A stretch of DNA of 64,000 nt from Meconema thalassinum. Taxonomy: Eukaryota > Arthropoda > Insecta > Orthoptera > Tettigoniidae. How positions within the stretch are numbered: the stretch's first letter is position 1; every line of letters begins with the position of its first letter. Positions 1 to 9,529 of this stretch are shown here, one piece after another. The notes under the pieces were generated by a model. It saw nothing but the letters and a program-made list of their open reading frames with translations, was not told the origin of the DNA and made no database searches. The translations under genes were made by a program, and so were the position numbers. The stretch covers positions 143,891,099-143,955,098 of the forward strand of contig OX336389.2 of the NCBI GenBank assembly GCA_946902985.2, written 5' to 3'.

Positions 1-560
1 GACCCATTATCACAGAACCTTCTCCTTGGGCCTTCTCGAAAATATGCCGCTTGCATAAATACACGCGATCGATGAGAGATGAAATGGAATTTTCTGTTAT
101 TTATTCCACATGTTAACAGCGAGTCCTCTGTGGATGGTGAGGAATCAAATGTTACCGAATTACCAGCCAGAGTTTAAACGTATGAGGATATCGTGAATGA
201 GATTTACGGCGAAACATTCACTTCTGGAAGGGATATACTAAATTTCTCGAAAGTTTGCATTCCTACACCAAAAATGAACAATGAAATTTAATTAATTTAA
301 AAGTGATTGAACTTATATCCAGTAGTTCAAACACATACATCATCGATTACAGATTAAATATTAAGATGAAAGCCAGCCATTCAAGATTCCTAGAGAATTC
401 TTGAATTCTTTGGAATTAAGGGATTTGCCTCCACACACTTCAATCATTTTAGCCATAGTTATGCTCCTTAGAAATCTGAACGTGTCCTAATGGCTCCTAT
501 ATGGAACCATATTATTTGTAAGAAATATGTATGAAAATTGCTTAAATATGTAAATAATAG
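1..560. other. Unassigned sequence
   Basis: No open frame, repeat or RNA that I recognise. The stretch is AT-rich and ends at a Helitron helicase fragment, so it may be the body of the same decayed element, but nothing visible proves that. Confidence 0.4.
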
Positions 561-764
561 GTGCAGTCAAAATTAGGCAAAAAAGGTCTAATCCTTCAAC
601 TTGATGTAACACCATCCGATAACACACTTCCATTTTCTTTAAAGATGCCACCTCATCAAGTTATTAGTGATGGCCAGCAGTGTGTTGCAATGTCGAGAGT
701 GCAATCTTTTGACGCCCTTAAAATTGCAATAGTGCAAGAAAGTAATCGTACAAAGAATGTATAG
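561..764 (+). pseudogene. Helitron (PIF1-like) helicase C-terminal fragment
   Basis: The 67-codon frame contains TPSDNTLPF, typical of the late part of Helitron Rep/helicase proteins, and then GQQCVAMSRVQSFDALKI. The latter corresponds to the last helicase motif of PIF1-type Helitron helicases (usual form GQLYVA-SR-RS-D-LK), followed by a short basic tail with TKNV. The segment normally found between these two blocks, with the INKSQGQT motif, is missing, so an internal deletion is likely. The product would have lacked all nucleotide-binding motifs. This is a dead remnant and no Helitron terminus was found next to it. Confidence 0.65.
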
Positions 765-869
765 AAGAAAATACTTCAGTAAATATTTTCTCATTGACCG
801 TCATGTATTGACGGGTTTCAACTACTAAATAACAAAGTTATTACATGTCTGCATAATAAAAATATTTAA

Positions 870-1480
870 ACAGGTTCGGTAGCTGGTAGCACATCACGGG
901 CGGAAACAGATAATATTTCTGCTTGCGTTGCTTTCCGTCGCCTGGCTACTGCCTGAGAGAGACAGTTCGGTCTCGTTTGGTTCCAGGCTTGCTAAAGGAA
1001 TATTTTAGTCATCAGCCCCGTGTGTTTAAGTGTATAGGAAAGGTGGGATAGCTTGGTCATCAGTCCTATGTACTTGCGAGTGAATATGTTTTTTTACATT
1101 CTCAGCCTATAGTCTCGTCTCGTAATAAACTTGGGATAGCTTGGTCATCAGCCACGTATAGTTGGATATTATTTCCATGTAGTTCGTGTTAGATATTGTG
1201 GTCATCAGCCCCATACACTTAAATTTATTGTAAAATTAAAATATATCAGTAGTCGCTCATTAGTCTCGTGTAACGTAGGGATAACGCGGTCATCAGTCCT
1301 CTGTACTTGTGTGTGGAATATGGCTATCACGGCCATCATCTCCGTATAGTTGCTATTGCTTAATTCATATTAGAGTTTTCATTAAGTCATTAAGACCATG
1401 AAGTTGGGGGTATTTGGATATAACTGCTATTAGCCCCGTATAGTTATAAACTTAGTAATATATAGGTCATCAACAATTAA
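870..1480 (+). repeat. Degenerate short-spaced repeat with GGTCATCAG-C core
   Basis: The motif GGTCATCAGCCCCGTAT or a close variant recurs at about 1004, 1052, 1141, 1198, 1287, 1338, 1425 and 1462, at irregular spacing of roughly 40-90 bp. The flanking words (GTATAGTT, GTACTTG, GGGATA) are partly shared too. This looks like an old tandem array, or a series of insertions of one short repeat. Confidence 0.55.
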
Positions 1481-1499
1481 AAACATTTAGGATATCAAC

Positions 1500-2338
1500 A
1501 TCTTGTAATGCGAATAAAGTAATAAATCACCTCCTGTTAATTATCATCTACCGTTACGGCGTAGTGGGTCGGAAAGTTTCGGATGTCATTATAGTATTAA
1601 TACAGTAGGCCTTAGATACTCTAATACTGCTAGTTTTGCGAGAAAGCTAGCGTTGCCTTCCATGAATATCGACAAGAGGAAAGAGCGGTTCCAAGTAGGT
1701 GGAAACAATTGTAAATAATTTTAGGTAAATCAGTAGAATTTGAGAAATCTATGGAATTTGGGATGAACCGTTCGAGTACGTTGTCCTAGATTTTATCCAT
1801 GTAGTTAAAGGTTGAGTAACACCTGTTTCTTACGAAAAACGTTAAGGGTAGTCGTACATTGTAGAATTTAAGAAAGTTTGTGAATGTTTGGTAAAATGTT
1901 GCAATGTCACACATTCGACTTTTCAACTTAATCCCATGCTGTAAACTAAAAAGCAGGAACAAAGAGAGAACACATACACATCGTTTTCGAATAAAGGAAT
2001 ACGTAATGAATTTTGAAGCTTTAATAAAATAATTAAAATGACATGGTCCTTAGTTGGCCCAACAGATAATTTCAATATTACATGATTACTAATAATAAAT
2101 ACTAAATATTGAATAAATTTAAATGTACCATGTAACGTCACTGGATATGATTAATCTTGTTTTACCACAGGAATTTTGCTTAGACTATACTATACTCGGT
2201 GAGGTGCCAGAATAGGATTGACAGTTCTCGTCTTGCCATGTGGTCTGATAACGAGATTGCCAAACTACACAAGCCAGAGACACAGCTGACCAGGCACTGA
2301 AGCACGTGGGCTGTAATATTGCAACGCTGAGTATCATG
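1500..2338. other. Unassigned AT-rich stretch
   Basis: Only short open frames are present, none with a recognisable domain. No tandem repeat or terminal repeat was seen. The stretch ends at the left target duplication of the SINE at 2354-2544. Confidence 0.4.
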
Positions 2339-2353
2339 ACATCAACTATGCAA
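2339..2353. repeat. Target-site duplication, left copy
   Basis: The 15-mer ACATCAACTATGCAA is repeated perfectly at 2545-2559 and brackets the SINE. It marks a recent, precise retrotransposition event. Confidence 0.9.
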
Positions 2354-2544
2354 GGAAGGAAGATTGTAGTTTTACGTGACCGTGAATCTTGTGATTATGA
2401 GCCACGGGACCTCCTTTTTACGTGGAATCCGAACCACAGGACATGGCATTTCACTTCGAAAATCTCACATGCATTGACCGGGAATCGATCCCGGACCGCC
2501 TTGGTGAGAGGCATACAGCTAGACCGCTGAGCCACCACGCCCCC
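2354..2544 (-). mobile_element. tRNA-derived SINE, about 191 bp, with intact target duplications
   Basis: Read on the minus strand, the element begins GGGGCGTGGTGGCTCAGCGG, which contains an A-box-like sequence. It continues into a B-box (GGGATCGATTCCC) about 40 nt later, the spacing of an internal RNA polymerase III promoter. The body continues to a short GGAAGG-type tail at the left boundary. Identical 15-bp direct repeats flank it on both sides, as expected for LINE-assisted integration. It encodes no protein. Confidence 0.85.
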
Positions 2545-2559
2545 ACATCAACTATGCAA
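2545..2559. repeat. Target-site duplication, right copy
   Basis: Perfect partner of the 15-mer at 2339-2353. Confidence 0.9.
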
Positions 2560-2614
2560 ACATGGATTGGTCAAGAGGCAGAGGGGTGATAACTGACGTG
2601 GAATTTCCGGTAAA

Positions 2615-2785
2615 ATGTCTATCCTATTCAGGCAGCTCACAGAGTATATGGACCAACATCTGTGCCTTCAGGGCACCTATCCGAGTAAAGTTTGTTCCCC
2701 TTGTACAACCGAATGTTGGCTAGAGACCACTATGGATCATGATGTGTTTCTTCAGGTGATCTTTCCGAGTAAAGTTTGCTCGACA
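2615..2785 (-). pseudogene. Detached fingers of the C2H2 zinc-finger array
   Basis: On the minus strand this reads as two decayed finger units with the same framework as the array at 5975-6858 (ANFTRKDHLKKHIMIHSGL and a more damaged unit). The inter-finger Cys pair of the second unit is lost and a stop follows HSGL. The segment stops exactly at the TA where the DNA transposons begin, and the array resumes in register after 5972. The fingers were therefore once continuous with the main array and were cut off by 3.2 kb of inserted DNA. Confidence 0.75.
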
Positions 2786-2787
2786 TA

Positions 2788-2827
2788 CAGGGTGAACAAA
2801 AAATGCCGCACTTAGAGGTCGGCATGC
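2788..2827. repeat. Left terminal inverted repeat, copy 1
   Basis: This is the imperfect complement of 4949-4988. The shared inner part is ATGCCGCACTT-GAGGTCGGCATGC. It matches the ends of copy 2 at 49617 and 52154. Confidence 0.88.
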
Positions 2828-2990
2828 GATTCCTCACCCAATTGCAAGACAAAAGTTTCTATAGAAAAATCGGATCGAGTGCTGTTTAAAACCACAAGTA
2901 TGAAAACGAGAAGCAGGCAGCACTGTCATATCCTGCAGCGCATCGGATTGTACAGAGAAATGTGCATCATCCCGCAATACCGTACCAGCC

Positions 2991-3063
2991 ATCGCAGCGC
3001 ACAGAGGAGACTGCTCGGTTATCAAACCCACATGCATCATGGCGCTACGGTTTGATTCTACAT
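2991..3063 (+). other. tRNA-like sequence inside transposon copy 1
   Basis: The segment has a degenerate A-box region (CGCAGCGCACAGAGGAGAC) and a B-box-like GGTTTGATTCTAC. The equivalent at 49820-49873 in copy 2 is better preserved. No full cloverleaf is visible, so it is tRNA-derived rather than a functional tRNA gene. Confidence 0.55.
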
Positions 3064-3147
3064 CAGGTTTTTTGTTATTGTGACGTCAATTCCCTAGTTC
3101 CTGTCATTTAACCGCGTTTGTAAGCATGACATAATTTTTTCACATGA

Positions 3148-3625
3148 CAGTGTGAGTCGCCTCCGTTCCGTGGTGGTCAGCGTGATTAGCTCCCACCCCG
3201 GAGGTGCGCGGTTCGATTCCAGGCTCTGCCACGAAATTTGAAAAGTGATACGGGGTCTACTCAGCTTCGGGTGGTCCAAATGAGTAGAAGGGGTTCGATT
3301 CCCACCTCAGCCATCCTCGAAGTGGTTTTCCGTGGTTTCCCACTTCGTCTTCGGGCATATGCCAAGATGATACCTACCGTAAGGCCACGGCAGCCTCCTT
3401 CCCCTTCCTTGCCTACACCCCCCCCCCCCCCACACCCCTGTGTTCCCATCCCTTCATCAGGCCCCTGTTCGCTTTGCAGGCGAAGCCGCCTGGGCGTAGT
3501 GCGAGTCACACTCCTCAGTTGTATCCCCAACTCAGAGTCCCAAGCTCCAGGACACTGCCCTCGGCGGCGGTAATTGTGGAATCACTCGCTTAGTCCGTAA
3601 AATGATAAAGAACGGAGAGAATGAT
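3148..3625 (+). mobile_element. tRNA-derived SINE carried within transposon copy 1
   Basis: The head GTGGTGGTCAGCGTGATTAG is A-box-like and is followed by the B-box GCGGTTCGATTCCAGGC. The body contains phrases typical of a widespread insect SINE family (CCGTGGTTTCCCAC and GATGATACCTACCGTAAGGCC), a C-run near 3417-3430, and a 3' part ending near the A-rich AAAATGATAAAGAACGG. Copy 2 has the same SINE at the same site (49971-50435), so it was acquired before the transposon copies separated. Confidence 0.8.
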
Positions 3626-3708
3626 CCATTAAACGGCATGCAGAGTCGAATATCCACGCAGTGCACAACCATAACTGGTCTGTCAAGTGCATGTAGAGTG
3701 GCTTCAAG

Positions 3709-4363
3709 ATGGAGTTCACAAACGGTGAATACGTCGATATGCTTTTAGTGTTGGGTGCAACCGATAACCAAGCTTCTGCTGCTGCTCGTGAGTATGCAGC
3801 ACGGTACACTCATAGGCGCCATCCGGATAAGAATGTTTTTCGTCGCCTTGAGTAACGCCTGCGGAAAACCGGTAATCTTCGCCCACAAGTAGTAGACAGA
3901 GGTCGTCCAAAGGCTAGACGTACTCCACAACGGAGGACGCAATTCTTGAAACCGTTCACCAATCACCTCGGCGAAGTTCCCGTGATATTGCAAGACAGTT
4001 CCAGGTATCTCAAACACTGGTTGTTGACATGTTGCACGATGAAGAACTGCATCCATATAATTACGGCGACACCTATGGTTTCAGCATGATGATGCACCGG
4101 CACACTTTGGGATGATTGTGCGTAACTGTTTAAATGAAGCGTTTCCAGGGAAATGGATTGGTCGTGGAGGTCAAATTTTCTGGCACTTAAAGGAACACGT
4201 TTATGGTACTCCACCCATGGATGTACAATACCCAATAGCTCGCGTGCATGCTGCATCGGCAATGGTGGATGCAGGTATGCTGTATATGGTCCGGCAAAGT
4301 ATGTTCCAACGAGTGGCGAAGTGTCTGCAAATGCAAGGTGGTCGCTTTGAACATCTGGTGTGA
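3709..4363 (+). pseudogene. Tc1/mariner-like transposase remnant, copy 1
   Basis: The frame starts MEFTNGEYVDMLLVLGA, the N-terminal helix-turn-helix type (DUF4817-like) seen in many insect Tc1/mariner-superfamily transposases. It continues through RRHPDKNVFRRLE to a nonsense codon, and RPQVVDRGRP follows. The central catalytic region is deleted, so the first catalytic Asp is absent. The remaining C-terminal part (GKWIGRGG, HLKE) is frameshifted. The start ATG matches copy 2 and follows the SINE by about 80 bp. No active enzyme could be made. Confidence 0.8.
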
Positions 4364-4702
4364 AGTGAAGACGTTGCTCGTAAGTGTACGTACCGGCTCT
4401 GTGAAGATAAGACTGGACGTCACACGTACACTATGGAATTATGGTACCTAGCATAATGGGCAATCTAGTGTAGGCTACCTACAATATTGTGCTTCTTTGT
4501 ACCGCTTTGGATAGAGACGATGTTACTGTATTCACTATTATGTTCAATTGGCTTTATTTGTACCATGGACGAAACAAAGGTGTCGTTTACTTCTGTAAGC
4601 AGTTCGTGTTACGTTCGAATGTTTAAATAAAGGTAACTGCAAAGGTAAGACATAGTGGAGGTGTACATTGGATGCAATTTGATACATTACCTGACAAAAA
4701 AA

Positions 4703-4785
4703 ATGGCGCGAACGCGACTCGAACATCAGCGCGTCCGCACAGCCGGCATTTATGGCATAACCTCGTCTCACTGAGCTAATGAGAC
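4703..4785 (-). other. Second tRNA-like sequence, 3' part of transposon copy 1
   Basis: On the minus strand an A-box-like CATTAGCTCAGTGAG is followed about 45 nt later by a B-box-like GTTCGAGTCGC. The stems of a full tRNA do not close at the acceptor end. It is conserved at 51871-51952 in copy 2 at the same distance from the terminus. Confidence 0.65.
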
Positions 4786-4992
4786 AGATCAGGCAGAGAG
4801 CAGAGTTCCTGCGACCAGTGTTTGGCCACGCTGCGTGCAGTTACAACGTTACCAGAACTTCGTATCTTAACACGCATTTGTGTTAAACCTATTGGCGGGG
4901 CTAGGTTTTGCAAGATAAACCTTTGTCGTGAATTTCGACGAGGAATTGCATGCCGACCTCCAAGTGCGGCATTTTTTCTTCACACTGTATAC

Positions 4993-5970
4993 TACCCTAC
5001 CAGGGAATTGTTACAGCTAGGATAGCGCAGCTGTTGTGTATACATTACGTCATCTCCCATCAACACGTGCGTCAGCAATTTAAGGGGCTCCGAAATATCC
5101 TGTAAAGCCCATGTTAATTGACAAAGTTTAGTTACGTATTTGTCAAAAAGCGATTAAAAGGTAGTAATCGTAATATTTAAGGGATGATTTGTTAAGGGTC
5201 CCGCCCTACTTTAAAAAATACAATTTTTTAAATGTCCATCTGTCAAATATAACTGCAGTAAATTAAAATAACGGATCATTAATTATATAACCCTCATAAG
5301 GAGAAACTATATCAACACATTTCAGCTGTGCATGTTGAAAGGTTCCATAAGAAAATGTAATTGTTATACTAAGAAATACATTGTGTTTAATAGAGAGAAA
5401 AATAAAAAATCCAGATACATGTCTCGAGAAAAATAGGGAGATAACAAAAACATGTTAATTATTGGGTTTACTGAAACAGAAATAAGTCTATTTAATGAGT
5501 TTTGAGCAATATAAATATAGAGTTAGTAAGTTATAGTTCCGTAGCTTGATACGGCGAAAAAATATATAAAAACTTCAAAATTTTGTGTATTCCGGAGTTC
5601 CTTGAACTTAGTTGGTATATGGCTACCACCACCAGATGCCAAGCCAGTAAGGACTGCATGGAAACTGGCCAATAAAATATATTTAAATATACGAGTACTA
5701 CCCAACCAGGGAATTGTTACCGCTAGAAAGAGAGCGCAGCTCTTGTAAATACATTACATCATCTCGCCTCGTTACGGCTGCAGCGAGCGGCTTGCGGGGC
5801 AAGGGGGGGGGGGGACTCATGTACAGTCATAGGCTGCAATGAGAGCACACCACACAGTGCACGGCCCAGCATGAATCAGGCACACAAATAATATCCATCG
5901 CACGCGTGTGTCTGGGCGGAGCGAATTAGTTCTGATTTCCGCCACCGGTAACAATTAGCTGGTCGGGTAG
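4993..5970. mobile_element. MITE-type DNA transposon (composite), TA target
   Basis: The left end CTACCCTACCAG-GAATTGTTAC and the right end GTAACAATTAGCTGGTCGGGTAG form an inverted repeat, with TA on both outer sides (4991-4992, 5971-5972). A second left-end copy begins at 5698 after its own TA (5696-5697). The unit 5698-5970 (273 bp) is thus a complete short element, and 4993-5695 is a related element that lacks its own right end. There is no coding capacity. Removing 4993-5970 together with the neighbouring 2788-4988 element rejoins the zinc-finger reading pattern. Confidence 0.75.
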
Positions 5971-5974
5971 TACC

Positions 5975-6212
5975 ACAGTAATGTGACTTGGGACCACTAT
6001 GAAACATCACGTGGTTCTTTTAGCGGCTTTTGAAGTAAACTTTGCTACGCATGTATCACAGGACTAAGAATTAACACCACTATGGATCATCATGTGTTGC
6101 TTTGAATTTTCTGTCTGATTAAAGTTTGCTTCGCATGTACCACATGAATGTGGCATAAGACCAATATGAATCATCACGTGTCTCTTTAATATGCTCTTCG
6201 CAGAAAACATCG
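5975..6212 (-). pseudogene. Decayed C2H2 fingers downstream of the main array
   Basis: Minus-strand finger-like units continue for about three further repeats after the stop of the main frame. They retain pieces such as HHV, HSG and KFT-type sequences but have frameshifts and lost cysteines. They follow the frameshift in finger 8 and lead to the TA insertion site at 5971, beyond which the fragment at 2615-2785 continues. The region is no longer translated with the array. Confidence 0.7.
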
Positions 6213-6858
6213 CTACGCATGTAGCACAGGCTTTATACCACTATGGATCATCATGTGTTTCTTCGTATTACCTTTCCAAGCAAAGTGCGCTCCACATGTA
6301 CTACAGGAATGTGGCTTGATACCACTATGGATCATCAGGTGTGCCTTCAAAACACCTTTCCGAGAAAAGTGTGCACCACATGTAGCACAAGAATATGGCT
6401 TGAGACCACTATGAATCACCATGTGCGTCTTCACATCACCTCTCCGAGCAAAGTGCGCTCCACATGTAGCACAAGAATATGGCTTGAGACCACTATGAAT
6501 CACCATATGCGTCTTCACATCCCTTTTCCGAGCAAAGTGCGCTCCACATGTAGCACAAGAGTGTGGCTTGATACCACTATGGATCATCACGTGCTTGTTT
6601 AAATTTCCTTTGTCAGCAAACTTTGCTCCACATGTAATACAGGAATAAGGCCTTATTTCACTATGGATCTCCATGTGCCTCTTCAGGTTACCTATCGCAG
6701 CAAAGTTTGCTCCACATGTACCGCAGGAATGTGGCTTGAGACCACTATGGACCGACATGTGTCTTTTCAAAATCGATGTCGTAGTCAAGTTTGCTCCGCA
6801 GGTTGTACATATGTAAGGCATCTTTCTTTTATTAGTAATCTCTGAATTCTGGTCGTTT
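6213..6858 (-). CDS. C2H2 zinc-finger protein exon, seven fingers (C-terminally truncated)
   Basis: Seven tandem fingers follow CX2CX12HX3H with the linker HSGxKPxSC, starting at MPYICTTCG. Finger 1 has Leu in place of the usual aromatic residue, while fingers 2-7 have CGAxF. Such proteins bind DNA in the nucleus. The frame is open upstream to 7064, but that part is probably not coding: a good acceptor (CTTCACAG) lies just before 6858, and a Penelope-like terminal fragment lies at 7005-7051. I therefore place the exon start at 6858. In finger 8 a deletion of about 7 nt shifts the frame, giving KPVLHA and a stop. It may be a truncated gene or a young pseudogene. Confidence 0.7.
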
Positions 6859-7004
6859 CTGTGAAGAATTCCTAATGTTAGAACAAGTAAAATACCCACT
6901 ACCATTATAATATAGAAACTTATATAGCACAATTCCGGATAAGTAAATAATAATCTTCTGTATTCGTAGACATGGATATAAGTGCGTATGATGTTGATAT
7001 TTTG

Positions 7005-7051
7005 GTTCAGGAAATAACACCCTTTACAATTTCGGTACAATCGTGTTGACC
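7005..7051 (-). mobile_element. Short Penelope-like terminal fragment
   Basis: GGTACAATCGTGTTGACC at 7034-7051 is an exact 18-nt inverted match to 30372-30389, the outer end of the Penelope-like element arm. Looser similarity extends leftwards (TTCAGG, AATAACACCC). It is probably a truncated end of the same family. Confidence 0.45.
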
Positions 7052-7064
7052 ACCTCAAAAGCAT

Positions 7065-7585
7065 TTGATTACGCTATGTTAGATGATCAAGAGAAACGGA
7101 ATAATAACATTAAGGTCAAGACATCTATTTAGTGGAAACTTAACAAGTGCTTTTTAAGCAATTTGCATTTATTTGCAAGTTTTCCTTAGATACTAGGAAC
7201 TGAACTCGTATCTACTCATAAATGGAGTGGTGTTCCTGCAATCGATATATATTATACAAACAATACTGTTCTATACTATATGTCAGTGTTTTAGGATTTA
7301 TAGTTCTTACGGATGAACGTGTTAATCCTTTTATAACAAGAGAAAAGCACTTGTGCCAGTCAACATGATCTTCCAACGTCTCGATTAAGAGGATAAGTAA
7401 AAATTGGGTGCTGCTCTATACTTTTAAGTACGAGAGTTGTGGGGAAGGATCCTATTCACGGGGTATTTGAATAAGCAACCCGCAATCCATGGACAAGGCC
7501 GTGCGCACTCCCGAACGAGTAAGAGGGGAGAAAGTCGTGTTAGGGCTCAATCGAATGGGCCCGAGATCCAAGATGGGCGGCAATA
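7065..7585. other. Unassigned
   Basis: No gene is visible. The part 7440-7580 is more GC-rich and lies just outside the microsatellite tail of the neighbouring LINE. It has no recognisable motif. Confidence 0.35.
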
Positions 7586-7639
7586 GATTATGTTTTATTT
7601 TTATTTTTATTTATTTAATGTTTATTCATTGATTATTAT

Positions 7640-9505
7640 TATTATTCGATTCGGCCATCTGTGGACCACGTTACTTCTACAGCTTCCGTCCCTGAGCTTT
7701 AGTTCCATCCCAGAATTCCCGCATGAATTTTCTGTGAGCCTCCTTTCTTTCATCAGTCCACTCTTTCCCTGTTTTCAGCTTTAGCTTTTCTGAGAATCGC
7801 CGGTGTGTTCCAAGTTTTCTCTGAAGAGGAGTACGTTCCTGGATGTCTTCAAACGTGATCCCAACTTCTAGAATACCTCTTTCAATCTCGGTGAATCAAA
7901 TTCCCTTCGTTTTCTTGTTTATAAACTGGGAAAAGGTACCGTTGGACAGTCTCTCAGAGTTTATGCGTCTTATGTGGCCATAAAAATTAATCCTCCGTAT
8001 CCTTACGATGTCTGTTGTCCTTTCCACACATAGGTAGAGTTCGTTGTTGTGCCACCTCCTGAAATCTCCATTTTCCCTGATTGGTCCCAGTATCTACTTA
8101 GAATTTTTCGTTCTTTAGTGTCTACCTTTTCAGTCAAATCTTTCCTGTTCAATGCAAGGCATTCTCCTGCGTACAGGACTTCTGGACGAATAACTGAACA
8201 ATAATGTCTAAGGTTGGCAATGAGTGACACTGATCGTTTATTATAAACATTCCTTGTTGGTTGGAAAGCAAATTCCACCTTGTTGATCCTTGATGTGCAT
8301 GCTTCTTTCTCAGAATTGTTTGGTGTTATCCACTCACCTAAGTACTTAAACGTCTCTGTCCGCTCGAATATTCCCTGCTCTACAATTAACTCCTTGGGGG
8401 TTAGCTTGATGTTAGTTATAAACTCCCTTTTCTGAAAGGAGATCTGGAGACCTGCTTTTCCTGCTTGGCTTTTAAATTAGTTTTTTGTTGTTGTAGCAGT
8501 TTCTTGAGAATCAGAGAAGATCTCAAGATCATCTGCAAAAGCTAAGCAGTCAATTGTGAGATGCATTCTCTTGCAGTCTATTCTAAGTCCATTCCCGTCC
8601 ATTTCATTAAATATATCGTTGTGCCATTCTCGGATGACGTTCTCATGTGCGCAGTTGAAGAGCAGAGGCGATAGTCCATCTCCTTGCCTAACATCTGTCT
8701 TGATTTCGAAGGCGTCTGAAATCTCTCCCCTGAATTTCACTCAGGAGGTAGTTTTGGTCAAGGTCTGTTGAATGATTGTCCTCGTTTTGTTATCTAAGCC
8801 CATTTCCTTTAGAATTTAGAGGAGTGTATGTCGATCATTAGAATCGTAGGCATTCTTGAAGTCACCGAAGGTCACTACAAACTTCCTGTTCCAAATCTTC
8901 TGATATGGGAGAATAGATTTAAGGTTATTGGTCTGCTAGGCACATGAGCGTCCTATTACTAAAGCCTCCTTGATATTATCCCAGTTTTGAACCGAATTGT
9001 TTTTTGCTTGTGTTTGAAAGGCTTTTGAGAGAATTTTGTATTTTATCGAGTGGAGCGGGATGCCTCAGCAATTGTTTACAACAGCTTTATCACCTTTCTT
9101 GTGAAGGAGATAAATTACGGCTGATGTCAAGTCATTTTGGAGTTTCTCGGTTTCCCAGATCTCTTAAATGATCTGTGTTAGTTTGTCAATCGCCTCATCA
9201 TCTGTGGATTTCCAGAGTTCGGAAATTATAGTGTGTTTGCCAGGTGCTTTGTTGTTCTTTAGAGACTGGATGATCTGCTTGATTTTATCTGTTGTGGGTG
9301 GAGAGGAGTCTGGTTTGGAGTGGGTGGTGTCTTCAATTTTGAATTGTAAATTTGGTTCCTCACAGTTAAGAAGAGAGTCAAACTACTTTGCAACGATCTG
9401 ACATTTGTCCTTACCGCTGTAGGAGAGTTTACCACTGTCATCATTGAAGTGTAGACTTGGAGAGCAGTATTTAGTGAAGTTACGTTTGAAGGTTTTATAG
9501 AAATC
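7640..9505 (-). pseudogene. Non-LTR retrotransposon (LINE) reverse transcriptase fragment A
   Basis: Read on the minus strand, the protein pieces run in LINE order. IKQIIQSLKNNKAPGK lies N-terminal to the RT fingers, then LLHKKGDKAVVNN, DFKNAYDS, VRQGDGLSPLLFN (palm) and CLAFADDL (catalytic FADD, the YxDD equivalent near 8520). GLQISFQK, FKYLGEW and a C-terminal RPEVLYAGECL block follow. Stops and frameshifts occur throughout. It ends in an (AAT)n microsatellite around 7630-7650, the expected 3' tail, and is truncated at its 5' end near 9505. The clade cannot be fixed without a tree. It is related to fragment B, which begins about 25 bp away in the opposite direction. Confidence 0.85.
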
Positions 9506-9529
9506 ATTTATTATTTAATAAATCAGAGG

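Larger units (their letters stand above)
2788..4988 (+). mobile_element. Tc1/mariner-superfamily transposon, copy 1 (internally deleted)
   Basis: The element is 2201 bp with about 40-bp terminal inverted repeats (2788-2827 and 4949-4988). It begins CAGGGTGAAC, ends in the imperfect complement, and is flanked by TA at 2786-2787 and 4989-4990. In order it carries a tRNA-like sequence, a SINE, a transposase frame and a second tRNA-like sequence. The same order exists in copy 2 at 49617-52154. Relative to copy 2, this copy has lost roughly 340 bp of transposase coding sequence between about 4060 and 4065. It sits inside a zinc-finger array and is non-autonomous. Confidence 0.88.

Noticed and set aside
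3238..3573. Open frames of 89-111 codons on both strands
   Set aside because: They lie completely within the SINE and its C-run; the products are low-complexity and not protein-like.
4703..4785. Functional tRNA gene
   Set aside because: A- and B-box-like sequences exist, but the acceptor stem does not pair and the same sequence is part of both transposon copies.
6213..7064. Zinc-finger protein with an 80-residue N-terminal extension including a membrane segment
   Set aside because: The extension overlaps a Penelope-like terminal fragment and an acceptor site lies just before the fingers, so it is most likely intron or intergenic sequence.
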